Part shown: one piece after another, positions 23,282 to 31,578 of the stretch
Position numbering within the stretch: the first letter of the stretch is position 1
Layout: each line of letters starts with the position of its first letter
Assembly (NCBI GenBank): GCA_963834755.1
Contig: CAWICQ010000012.1
Span: 496,001 to 560,000 of the forward strand
DNA from: Dokdonella_A sp963834755
Lineage (GTDB): Bacteria > Pseudomonadota > Gammaproteobacteria > Xanthomonadales > Rhodanobacteraceae
DNA length: 64,000 nucleotides
Direction of reading: 5' to 3'
Notes under the pieces: model-generated
Database searches by the model: none
Told to the model about the DNA's origin: nothing
The model's input: only the letters and a program-made list of their open reading frames with translations
Program-made: the position numbers and the translations under genes

Positions 23282-23944
23282 ATGCGCGCACCGCTCATAC
23301 CGTTCGCTTTCCTTGTCGCCGGTCTATTCGCGGCGACCTCCAGCGCCGCCGACTCCGCGCGCTCGCGCATGCAGGCGTTTTCGAAGGATCTCAAGTCCGT
23401 CACCGCGAACTTTACTCAATCGGTGACCGATGCCAACGATCATCGCGGCGACGAGTCGCGCGGAACGATGGCGCTGCAGGCGCCGCGTCAGTTCCGCTGG
23501 GAAACGCAAAAGCCGTACCAGCAGACCATCGTCGCCGATGGCCAGCGCGTGTGGGTCTATGAGCCCGAGCTGGAGCAGGTCAGCGTGCGCAGCCAGAGTT
23601 CGGAGGAAGCGCATAGTCCACTGACCGTGCTGACCGACCTCTCGCAGCTCGATACGCAGTTCACCGCGAGCGAATCGGGTGAGCGTGATGGTCTCGTCTG
23701 GCTGAAACTGGTTTCCAAAGCGAAGGAACCGGAGTTCGAATATGCGGAGCTCGGTTTCTCCGCCAGCACGCTCGACCGCATGCTGTTCAAGGACCAGCTC
23801 GGCAATACAACCGAAATACGATTCTCGGACTGGAAGCGGAATCCATCGCTTGCCGCCGATACGTTCAAGTTCACTCCGCCGAAAGGCGTCGATGTGATCG
23901 GCAATCCGGATGCGGGTGCGGAAGTGTTTCCGGTCAAGGATTGA
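23282..23944 (+). CDS. lolA: Outer-membrane lipoprotein carrier LolA
   Basis: This 220-residue periplasmic chaperone carries lipoproteins from LolCDE to LolB. A signal peptide (MRAPLIPFAFLVAGLFAATSSAA) ends near residue 23. The mature part has family features: KSVTANFTQ, GTMALQAPRQFRWE, YEPELEQV and a C-terminal FKFTPPKGVDV. ATG 23282 is the only start that gives a proper signal peptide. Its place between ftsK and rarA is standard; a GNAT gene on the other strand intervenes before rarA. Confidence 0.94.
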   Translation: MRAPLIPFAFLVAGLFAATSSAADSARSRMQAFSKDLKSVTANFTQSVTDANDHRGDESRGTMALQAPRQFRWETQKPYQQTIVADGQRVWVYEPELEQVSVRSQSSEEAHSPLTVLTDLSQLDTQFTASESGERDGLVWLKLVSKAKEPEFEYAELGFSASTLDRMLFKDQLGNTTEIRFSDWKRNPSLAADTFKFTPPKGVDVIGNPDAGAEVFPVKD

Positions 23945-24028
23945 TGCGCGATTGGACGAGTGCCGCGAGAACTCCGTGCAGCGCGTCGCGACCGTCTTGC
24001 CGATGGAGTTGTATCGGTGATAACCGCT

Positions 24029-24619
24029 TCACCGCGCGTTCGCGTCGGCAAGGATTCCAGAGATCAGTGCGTCGTCGAGATCCTCGAAAGTCAACGGTTC
24101 CGCAGGATTTGCCGGCGGAGTCTGCAGCGCGAGCTGCCACCAGCCCACATCGCGCCACGCGCCGTGTTTGTATCCGACATTGCGGTACACGCCGATCGGC
24201 GTGAATCCCATCGCTTCGTGCAAGCCCACGCTGGCCGCGTTCGGCAGCGAAATTCCGGCGAACGCATTGACATAGCCTTGCGCGCGAAGGAACGCGAACA
24301 AGCGCAGATAGAGGCCGCGTCCGATGCCAGTGCGCTGAGCCGATGCGCGCAGGTACACCGCGACGTCGACGCTCCAGCGATAGGCGAGACGCGAGCGGTT
24401 CTCGCAGGCGTATGCATAGCCGATGACCTCGCCGCCCGCAGAGACCGCCAGCCACGGATATTGCCTGCCGATGCGGCGGATGCGCTGCGTCATTTCGGCG
24501 GCGTCCGGCGGTTCGGTCTCGAACGAGATGGTCGTTTCGCGTACGTACGGCGCGTAGATCTTCGCGATCGCGCTTGCGTCGTCGTCGGCATCGGCGACGC
24601 GGTATTCGACCTGGGACAT
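24029..24619 (-). CDS. GNAT acetyltransferase, phosphinothricin-type
   Basis: The 196-residue product has the GNAT fold, with the acetyl-CoA loop RTGIGRGLYLRLF and the downstream NAASVGLHEAMGFTPIGVYRNVGYKHGAWRDVGWWQL that marks the Pat/Bar/MnaT group. Members acetylate phosphinothricin, methionine sulfone or similar amino-acid analogues. ATG 24619 follows GGAG. It is divergent from rarA, with start codons 38 bases apart, so the promoters must overlap. Confidence 0.88.
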   Translation of the reverse strand: MSQVEYRVADADDDASAIAKIYAPYVRETTISFETEPPDAAEMTQRIRRIGRQYPWLAVSAGGEVIGYAYACENRSRLAYRWSVDVAVYLRASAQRTGIGRGLYLRLFAFLRAQGYVNAFAGISLPNAASVGLHEAMGFTPIGVYRNVGYKHGAWRDVGWWQLALQTPPANPAEPLTFEDLDDALISGILADANAR

Positions 24620-24657
24620 GTGGACTCCGGAGTGAAGCGCTGGCATATGATGCAACG

Positions 24658-26001
24658 ATGCCGCGCCGCAAGCCGCCATCGCAAGCCGCATCGCTGTTCT
24701 CCGAACCCGAAGCGCTGAAGCCGCTTGCCGAACGCATGCGGCCGCGCGATCTCGATGAGATCGTCGGGCAGCAGCGTCTGCTCGGACCGGGTGCGCCGTT
24801 GCGCCGGGCGATCGAGTCCGGGCACGTGCATTCGATGATTCTGTGGGGCCCGCCCGGTTGCGGAAAGACGACGCTGGCGCTGTTGCTGGCGAAATACGCC
24901 GACGCGCGCTTTCAGGCGATATCCGCGGTGCTGACCGGATTGCCCGACGTGCGCGAAGCCCTCGGCGAGGCGGCGACGAATTTTTCGCAGGGCATCCGCA
25001 CCGTTTTGTTCGTCGACGAAGTGCACCGCTTCAACAAGGTGCAGCAGGACGCGTTCCTGCCGCATATCGAAAAGGGCGTCATCGTGTTCGTCGGCGCAAC
25101 GACCGAGAATCCGTCGTTCGAGCTCAATTCCGCGCTGTTGTCGCGCTGCCGCGTGCATGTGATGGATGCGTTGCCGCCGGAAGCGATCGTCGCGGCGTTG
25201 CATCGCGCGCTCGGCGACAGCGAGCGCGGGCTCGGCGGACGCGGCATCGAGATCGACGATGCATCGCTCGCGCAGATGGCCAGAGCCGCCGACGGCGACG
25301 TGCGCCGCGCCTTGACGTTTGTCGAAATCGCGGCGGAGATTGCCACCGACGGCCGCATCGATGAAGGCACGCTGGCTCAGGTGCTGGCCGATCGCACGCG
25401 CCGTTTCGACAAAGGCGGCGAGCAGTTCTACGACCAGATCTCGGCGCTGCACAAATCGATTCGCTCGTCCGATCCCGACGCGGCGCTGTACTGGCTGACG
25501 CGCATGCTCGATGGCGGCGTCGATCCGCTCTATCTCGCGCGACGCATGGCGCGCGTGGCGGTCGAGGATATCGGCCTCGCCGATCCGCGCGCGTGGCGCA
25601 TGGCGCTCGATGCGTGGGACACGTATGACCGGCTCGGCAGTCCCGAAGGCGAGCTCGGGCTTGCGGAGCTCGCGCTCTACCTTGCCGTCGCGCCGAAGAG
25701 CAACGCCGCGTACATGGCCTTCAATCGCGCGAAGGAAATCATCGGCGAAACAGGAACGCTCGACGTCCCGCTGCATTTGCGCAACGCGCCGACGCGCTTG
25801 ATGAAACGGCTCGGGTACGGCAAGGATTATCAATACGACCATAGCGTCGAAGGCGGCGTGGCGCTGGATCAGCAGTGCTTGCCCGATGCGCTGGCCGACG
25901 CAACGTTCTATGAACCGACCGAGCGCGGGCTCGAAGGACAGTTTCGAGAGAAGCTAGAAGCTTTGCGCACGGCGCGGCGCATCGCGCGCGAGGAAAAGTA
26001 A
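24658..26001 (+). CDS. rarA: Replication-associated recombination protein RarA
   Basis: This 447-residue AAA+ ATPase (MgsA/RarA, related to Mgs1/WRNIP1) acts at stalled forks. Walker A is GPPGCGKTT and Walker B VLFVDEVHRFNKVQQD; the sensor region GATTENPSFELNSALLSRC is typical, and the C-terminal tetramerisation domain ends in GLEGQFREKL. The ATG at 24658 has no ribosome site. A TATGAT hexamer at 24646-24651 lies six bases ahead, so the message may be leaderless; the frame upstream of this ATG shows no homology. Confidence 0.94.
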   Translation: MPRRKPPSQAASLFSEPEALKPLAERMRPRDLDEIVGQQRLLGPGAPLRRAIESGHVHSMILWGPPGCGKTTLALLLAKYADARFQAISAVLTGLPDVREALGEAATNFSQGIRTVLFVDEVHRFNKVQQDAFLPHIEKGVIVFVGATTENPSFELNSALLSRCRVHVMDALPPEAIVAALHRALGDSERGLGGRGIEIDDASLAQMARAADGDVRRALTFVEIAAEIATDGRIDEGTLAQVLADRTRRFDKGGEQFYDQISALHKSIRSSDPDAALYWLTRMLDGGVDPLYLARRMARVAVEDIGLADPRAWRMALDAWDTYDRLGSPEGELGLAELALYLAVAPKSNAAYMAFNRAKEIIGETGTLDVPLHLRNAPTRLMKRLGYGKDYQYDHSVEGGVALDQQCLPDALADATFYEPTERGLEGQFREKLEALRTARRIAREEK

Positions 26002-26165
26002 CGTGATCTTCCCTCTCGCGCCTGCGGCAGAGGGAACGGTGAGCGACGAGCGGAGTGTCTCCGCCGAGCGTAGCCTCGCGCGCGACGAGAGTAGCGTGAT
26101 CTTCCCCTCTCCCGCTTGCGGGAGAGGGTAGGGTGAGGGACGAGCGGAGTGGAGCATCTCTGCCC
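26002..26165. repeat. Tandem REP-like block after rarA
   Basis: Two direct copies of about 75 bases each begin CGTGATCTTCCC, continue through a CTCTCCCGC/GCGGGAGAG-type hairpin, and end with ACGAGCGGAGTG. The first copy has a degraded hairpin and the second is intact. A further half-hairpin is seen near 26232. Together they fill the gap before the MFS gene. Confidence 0.65.
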
Positions 26166-26373
26166 GCGCAGGGTCTTGACCTCTTCGATCCGCGAGCGTG
26201 ATTCGATCTTGGAATCTTGATCTCCGTCGGCCCTCTCCCGGACGGAGATGGGGTTTGATGTCGCAAGGACGGGTCAAGACTCGACGCGCCTTGAGGAGAG
26301 TCTGCTTGACTCAGTCCCGATTCATCCACTCGATTCCGCGATAATCGCTTGCCCAAACTGCGGATATACCCCC

Positions 26374-27582
26374 GTGCCCGAATTGACCCAACGCTCCGTC
26401 CTGCGCGGCGTGCTCGCGCTGCCGCGCACGATCTGGCTGCTCGCCGCGATCAGCTTGGTCAACGACGCGGCCAGCGACATGATCTACCCGCTGGTCCCGC
26501 TTTATCTCGCGTCGATTCTGATGGCGGGGCCGAAGGCGCTTGGCGTGATCGAAGGCATCGCCGAAGCCGTGTCGAGCGTGATCAAGCTCCTCGCGGGCGT
26601 GCTTGCCGACCGTTCCGGACGCACGCGCATGTGGGTTATCGCCGGATATGGCGTTGCCGGTTTCGCGCGGCCGTTGATCGGCCTGACGACGAGCTGGATC
26701 GGCGTGCTCGCCTGCCGGTTCGCCGATCGCGTCGGCAAGGGTTTGCGCACGGCGCCGCGCGATGCTTTGATCAACCACAGCATTTCGCCCGATCAGCGTG
26801 GGCTCGCGTTTGGATTCCATCGTGCGATGGACAACCTCGGCGCGGTGGTCGGTCCACTCACGGCGGCTGCGCTGCTCGCGCTCGGCGTCGGTTTGCGCGA
26901 TGTGTTCCTGCTCGCGATCATTCCCGCGATCCTGGTGCTCGCGCTCGCGTTCGCCGTGCCGGAGCCGGAGGCGCCGCCCCAACTCGCGGGCCAGAAATTC
27001 GGCTGGACATTCGCCGGACTGCCGCACCCGTTCCGTCGTTATCTTTGGGTCCTCGGCCTGTTTACGCTCGGCAATTCGTCAAACATGTTTCTGCTGTTGC
27101 GCGCGAACGCGCTCGGCGCCGGCGCGACACGCGTGACGTTGATGTGGGCGCTCTTTTCCGCCATCGCAGCGTTCCTGTCGACGCCTCTTTCTGCGCTGTC
27201 CGATCGTTTCGGCCGCGCGCGCGTGCTCGGCATCGCGTGGCTGGCTTATGCTGCGGCGTATGTGCTCATCGGCCTGTTGCCCAGCGCGGATTGGGCGCTG
27301 TGGGCAGGTTTCGCCGGTTACGGCGCGGTGACCGCCGCGCTCGAAGGCACCGAAAAGGCGCTGGTCGCCGATCTCGTTCCGCGCGATCGGAGCGGCACCG
27401 CGTTCGGCTGGTACAACCTCGTGTCGGGAATTCTGCTGTTGCCGGCCTCGATGATTTTCGGCTGGCTATGGTCCGCGCTGGGACCGATCGTCGCGTTCGG
27501 TTTTGGCGCGGCGTGCGCGTTGGTCGCTGCGATTCTGCTGCGCGTGTGGGTGCTGCCGAGCATGGGCGAGGCATCGCAATAG
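26374..27582 (+). CDS. MFS transporter
   Basis: The 402-residue product has about twelve hydrophobic segments and the MFS signature between helices 2 and 3 (GVLADRSGRTRMW), with a related motif in the second half (LSDRFGRARVLG). The conserved PRDALINHS and FGFHRAMDNLGAVVGP stretches resemble the YxxB/Bcr-like group with broad substrates; nothing shows which substrate is moved. The GTG at 26374 is chosen as the first start consistent with helix 1; GATAAT at 26340-26345 could be its -10 element. Confidence 0.82.
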   Translation: MPELTQRSVLRGVLALPRTIWLLAAISLVNDAASDMIYPLVPLYLASILMAGPKALGVIEGIAEAVSSVIKLLAGVLADRSGRTRMWVIAGYGVAGFARPLIGLTTSWIGVLACRFADRVGKGLRTAPRDALINHSISPDQRGLAFGFHRAMDNLGAVVGPLTAAALLALGVGLRDVFLLAIIPAILVLALAFAVPEPEAPPQLAGQKFGWTFAGLPHPFRRYLWVLGLFTLGNSSNMFLLLRANALGAGATRVTLMWALFSAIAAFLSTPLSALSDRFGRARVLGIAWLAYAAAYVLIGLLPSADWALWAGFAGYGAVTAALEGTEKALVADLVPRDRSGTAFGWYNLVSGILLLPASMIFGWLWSALGPIVAFGFGAACALVAAILLRVWVLPSMGEASQ

Positions 27583-27693
27583 GTGCTTTCCCGCAGATGA
27601 CGTAACGGCCGCCCGCCCGCGCCGCGCTGCAACTTGCTGCGCGTGAAAACCCGGCGTACCGTCCGCGCACCACTCGGGGACGCGAGGTGTTTC

Positions 27694-28251
27694 ATGCGTA
27701 TCGGCATTGCGGCGCTGATCGGCGCCATCGTGATGTTTGTCTGGCAGTTTCTCGCCCACATGGTTCTGCCCATCGGCACCATGGGTTTTCGCATGCCGCA
27801 AAACGAGGATGTGGTGTTGCAAGCCGTCACGACCGGTCTGCCGACGTCGGGCATCTATCTATTGCCGAGCATTGATCCGGCCAAGATGAGCGACGAGGCC
27901 GTGGTCAAGGCGTGGAGCGAGAAAGCCGCGAAGAATCCGATGGTGTTCGCGGTCGTGAGCCCTCCCTCGAACGAGGGCATGAGCATGACGCCGCAGCTCG
28001 TCAAGCAGTTCATCACGAACCTGCTCGGCGCGTTCCTGATCGCGTTCGTGCTCGCGGCGACGGCGTGGACCATGAGCATGAGAGTGATCGGATCGGTCGC
28101 CTTCGGGGTTTTCGGCTGGCTATTGAACATCGTGCCGCAATGGAACTGGTATCGGTTCCCGGCCGATTTCATGGTCGGCAACCTGCTCGAGCAAGGCATC
28201 GGATGGCTGCTTGCCGGCGTCGCGATGGCCTGGTGGCTCGGCCGCCGCTAA
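27694..28251 (+). CDS. Membrane protein of unknown function
   Basis: The 185-residue product has one N-terminal hydrophobic helix (IGIAALIGAIVMFVWQFLAHMVL), a periplasmic-like middle of about 90 residues, and two or three C-terminal helices (ITNLLGAFLIAFVLAATAW onward). GAGG precedes ATG 27694 at good distance. I do not recognise the family. It stands alone between the MFS gene and serS, both on the same strand, with a GC-rich hairpin after it. Confidence 0.72.
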   Translation: MRIGIAALIGAIVMFVWQFLAHMVLPIGTMGFRMPQNEDVVLQAVTTGLPTSGIYLLPSIDPAKMSDEAVVKAWSEKAAKNPMVFAVVSPPSNEGMSMTPQLVKQFITNLLGAFLIAFVLAATAWTMSMRVIGSVAFGVFGWLLNIVPQWNWYRFPADFMVGNLLEQGIGWLLAGVAMAWWLGRR

Positions 28252-28394
28252 AAAAGTGAGGCCGGGCCGCGCGCGGCCTGGTCGCGGCGGCTGCGCCGCT
28301 TCGTGAGGAGGTCAGCCGCAGTTGCCGACTTCCTCACGAGCGAGCCCGAAAGGCCAGCAACCTCACGAGAGCGCGCGGCGCTCGACCTCATGGG

Positions 28395-28400
28395 TATAAT
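28395..28400 (+). promoter_or_regulatory. -10 element of serS
   Basis: A perfect TATAAT followed by CCGCGCC lies 31 bases before the serS ATG, giving a leader of about 25 nt. No good -35 hexamer is seen 17 bases upstream. The same TATAATCCGCGCC string occurs at 19375-19387 beside the trxB start. Confidence 0.6.
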
Positions 28401-28431
28401 CCGCGCCCTTTCGTTTCCGCGGATTCGCCTC

Positions 28432-29709
28432 ATGCTCGATCCGGCCCTGTTGCGCGGCCAACTCGATGCCACGGCCGAGCGCCTCGCCGCGCGAGGCTTT
28501 TCTTTACCCAAGGCTGAGATCGAAGCGCTCGAAGCGCAGCGCAAGAGCGCGCAGATCGAAACGCAGGAGCTGCAGAACCTGCGCAACACGCGCTCGAAGG
28601 CGATCGGCATCGCCAAGAGCAAGGGCGAGGATGCGTCCGCGCTGCTGGCTGAAGTCGCGGGCTACGGCGACCAGCTGAAGGCGAACGAGCATCGTCTTGC
28701 GGAAATCCAGCGAAAGCTTGCCGACATCGCGCTCGGTATTCCGAATCTTCCGAACGACTCGGTGCCACACGGCGGCGACGAGACGCAGAACGTCGAGCAG
28801 CATCGCTGGGGCACGCCGCGCGCGTTCGACTTTGCGGTCAAGGATCACGTCGAGCTCGGCGCACGCAAGGGCTGGCTCGATGGCGAAACAGGATCGAAAC
28901 TTTCAGGCGCGCGCTTCACGGTCCTGCGCGGCGAGGTCGCGCGTGTGCATCGTGCGCTCGCGCAATTCATGCTCGATCTGCATACCGGCGAGCACGGTTA
29001 TCTCGAATGCAACGTGCCGTTGCTGGTCAATGCCGAAACGATGCAGGGCACCGGACAATTGCCGAAATTCGAGGAGGATCTTTTCTCCACGCAGGTCGGT
29101 GAAACCAAGCGCTATCTGATTCCAACCGCGGAAGTATCGCTGACCAACATCGTGCGCGATGCGATCGTCGATGCCGACACGCTGCCGATGCGCATGACGG
29201 CGCACACGCCGTGCTTTCGCGCCGAAGCCGGCAGCTACGGCAAGGACGTGCGCGGCATGATCCGCCAGCACCAGTTCGAGAAAGTCGAGCTGGTCAGTAT
29301 CAGCCGCCCGGCCGCGAGTTGGGACGAGCACGAGCGCATGACGCGCTGCGCCGAAGTCGTGCTGGAAAAACTCGGATTGCCGTATCGCCGCGTGCTGCTT
29401 TGCTCCGGCGACATGGGTTTCGCGGCGGCGAAGACCTACGACCTCGAAGTCTGGCTGCCGTCGCAGAATGCGTACCGCGAAATCTCTTCGTGCTCGAATT
29501 GCACGGATTTTCAGGCGCGGCGCATGCAGGCGCGCTGGCGCAATCCGGAGACCGGCAAGCCCGAGCTCGTGCACACGCTCAACGGTTCTGGTGTCGCTGT
29601 CGGCCGCGCGTTGATCGCTGTGATGGAGAACTACCAGAACGCGGACGGATCGATCACGGTTCCCGCCGTACTTCGGCCTTACTTGGGCGGATCCGAGCGC
29701 ATCGAGTAG
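28432..29709 (+). CDS. serS: Seryl-tRNA synthetase
   Basis: This 425-residue class II synthetase charges tRNA-Ser and tRNA-Sec. The N-terminal coiled-coil arm (about residues 30-100) binds the long variable arm of tRNA-Ser. Motif 2 (FRAEAGSYGKDVRGMIRQHQF) and motif 3 (NGSGVAVGRALIAVMEN) are intact. Length is normal. It ends the conserved lolA-rarA-serS run, with MFS and membrane genes inserted before it. Confidence 0.96.
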   Translation: MLDPALLRGQLDATAERLAARGFSLPKAEIEALEAQRKSAQIETQELQNLRNTRSKAIGIAKSKGEDASALLAEVAGYGDQLKANEHRLAEIQRKLADIALGIPNLPNDSVPHGGDETQNVEQHRWGTPRAFDFAVKDHVELGARKGWLDGETGSKLSGARFTVLRGEVARVHRALAQFMLDLHTGEHGYLECNVPLLVNAETMQGTGQLPKFEEDLFSTQVGETKRYLIPTAEVSLTNIVRDAIVDADTLPMRMTAHTPCFRAEAGSYGKDVRGMIRQHQFEKVELVSISRPAASWDEHERMTRCAEVVLEKLGLPYRRVLLCSGDMGFAAAKTYDLEVWLPSQNAYREISSCSNCTDFQARRMQARWRNPETGKPELVHTLNGSGVAVGRALIAVMENYQNADGSITVPAVLRPYLGGSERIE

Positions 29710-29838
29710 CGCTGCGTCCACAGCTGCTCGTGCGTTGCGAATCGGGTAGATTCGCGATGACGGAACGTCGGATCGGGCGCGGCTGACTCAACTTCGCGCG
29801 CGAGGCCGATGGTGAGATCTCGATCGAGGAGACGCGCC

Positions 29839-30195
29839 ATGCTCGTGCTGTTGGTCAAAGTGGTGATAACGGCGGTGCTGGTGGTCGCGATCAGCGAGAT
29901 CGCCAAGCGCAGCTCGTTCGCCGGCGCGCTGCTCGCGTCGTTGCCGTTGACGTCGCTGCTGGCACTGATCTGGCTCTATCACGACACCGGCGACGCGCAG
30001 CAAAGCGCGAGCCTCGCGCGCGGCATCTTCTGGCTCGTGCTGCCTTCGCTCGCGTTCTTTCTTGCATTTCCGGTGGGCGTGCGTGCCGGCTGGGGTTTCT
30101 GGCCGGCGATGGGCGCCGGTATCGGTGCGACCCTGGTCGCGTATGGCGCGATGATCGGCCTGGACAAGGCCTTCGCGCTTAAGCTCTTCATGTAG
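29839..30195 (+). CDS. DUF3147 membrane protein
   Basis: This small integral membrane protein of 118 residues has four hydrophobic segments and the family stretch ISEIAKRSSFAGALLASLPLTSLLALIW. GAGGAG precedes ATG 29839. DUF3147 proteins are widespread in proteobacteria with no assigned role. It stands alone between serS and an unrelated methyltransferase-like gene. Confidence 0.82.
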   Translation: MLVLLVKVVITAVLVVAISEIAKRSSFAGALLASLPLTSLLALIWLYHDTGDAQQSASLARGIFWLVLPSLAFFLAFPVGVRAGWGFWPAMGAGIGATLVAYGAMIGLDKAFALKLFM

Positions 30196-30271
30196 AAGGT
30201 CAAAGCGATATACGACGAGCCATTGTCGCTGCGCGCAACGTTCGAGCGTTAGTTAAATCCTGGAGCAAACC

Positions 30272-31111
30272 TTGTCCGCGCTTTCCCGCTGGTTGGGACG
30301 CATCATCGATCGAGCGCTCGCGCGTTTTTCGGCCTCATCGCCGCTCGCGCATTCGATCCGCGAGAAATTCCGGCACGATCTTCGCCAGCAGGACCGATAC
30401 GCCGACCTTCGCCGCTTGGCGCGTTTCGAGTATCAGGTGTTCTCGCAAGGCGGGGAGGACGGCGCGATTCGCGAAATCTTTCGTCGCATCGGCGAATCGA
30501 ACCGCGTGTTCGTTGAGCTCGGCGTCGGCAACGGGCTCGAGAACAATACCGCATTCCTGCTCGCGCAAGGATGGACCGGCGTATGGGTGGAAGGAAGTCA
30601 CAAGAATCGCGCGGCGATCAGCGCATCATTGGCGCGCGAGATATCGGATGACCGTCTGAAACTCATCGATGCCGCAGTAACCGCCGAGAACGTCTCCGGC
30701 CTCTTGCAGGGCGCTTTGGGGACGACAGAGTTTGACTTTCTGAGCATCGATGTCGACCGCAACACATACCAGGTCTGGGCCGCGCTCGACACGCTGAAGC
30801 CGCGCGCCGCCGTCGTCGAATACAACGCACATTTTCCGGCGGACTGCGCTTGGATCGCCGACTACGATCCTTCGAAATGGTGGAACGGAACATCGTACTT
30901 CGGTGCGAGTCTCAAGGCGCTCGAGATGCTCGGCGCACGCATGGGATACGCGCTGGTGGCTTGCGACATCGCCGGCGCGAATGCGTTTTTCGTGCGCAAC
31001 GACCTCGTCGGCGACAAGTTCTGCGCGCCGTTCACGGCCGAAAATCACTACGAGCCCGTTCGCTATTACCTTCACGGGCGCGCGGGCCATCCTGCGGCAC
31101 TGCACGACTGA
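30272..31111 (+). CDS. FkbM-like, SAM-methyltransferase-fold protein
   Basis: The 279-residue product has a Rossmann-like core: FVELGVGNGLENNTAFLL resembles the SAM-binding motif I, and FDFLSIDVDRNTYQVW resembles the acidic motif II region of FkbM-type methyltransferases. The preceding FSQGGEDGAIREIFRRIG is shared by many glycan-cluster proteins. The substrate is unknown and no glycosyltransferase lies beside it. The start is TTG at 30272, supported by GGAG six bases upstream; no ATG fits. Confidence 0.7.
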   Translation: MSALSRWLGRIIDRALARFSASSPLAHSIREKFRHDLRQQDRYADLRRLARFEYQVFSQGGEDGAIREIFRRIGESNRVFVELGVGNGLENNTAFLLAQGWTGVWVEGSHKNRAAISASLAREISDDRLKLIDAAVTAENVSGLLQGALGTTEFDFLSIDVDRNTYQVWAALDTLKPRAAVVEYNAHFPADCAWIADYDPSKWWNGTSYFGASLKALEMLGARMGYALVACDIAGANAFFVRNDLVGDKFCAPFTAENHYEPVRYYLHGRAGHPAALHD

Positions 31112-31153
31112 CAGCGGCGACGCGCGCGTCGATCGGCGCGCGACGAAGATCGT

Positions 31154-31339
31154 TCAAGTCACCGAGAATCGGGGCTGGAAGTCACGCCGTTCGCATTCGG
31201 CGTGAGCGCACGGACAACATTCCTGGTGTGCCGCCGCGAGCGATGCACTCTCGCATGCCGTGCCGCAATAGCTGCTGCCCTCTCGCGCGATGCGCTTGCA
31301 CTGCGTGCGTGCGCAGGTAGGTCTTTCCGTATTTTCCAT
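31154..31339 (-). CDS. Bacterial metallothionein-like protein
   Basis: This 61-residue protein has eight cysteines at positions 9, 14, 25, 29, 41, 42, 44 and 49 and a histidine at 46. The pattern CxxxxC, YCGTAC and ECCPCAHAEC matches the bacterial metallothionein family (SmtA/BmtA type), which bind Zn(II) and Cd(II). ATG 31339 has a GGAAA-like site upstream. The small size hides it among longer shadow frames, but cysteine spacing is hard to explain by chance. It is convergent with the methyltransferase-like gene. Metal regulation is expected from the family, but no SmtB site was identified. Confidence 0.75.
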   Translation of the reverse strand: MENTERPTCARTQCKRIAREGSSYCGTACESASLAAAHQECCPCAHAECERRDFQPRFSVT

Positions 31340-31578
31340 GACGTTTTCCGAATATCCACGAACGCTGCGAACCTGGTCCCGCACAAAGCACCTCCGCTTA
31401 ATGCACCCTTGCGTCGAAGCTGAATGGGGTTTGCCTGCGGATCGGTTTGCTTCGTGCGCATGTTTTCGTTGCGCTCATCTCGGCGCGTCAAAGGAAATTT
31501 CGAAGAGATCGATGTCAGCGCCGACAAGAAGAGTCTCTTCGCGCGCGGCGGCGGTCGCAGCCCATGCTATGGTGAGAC

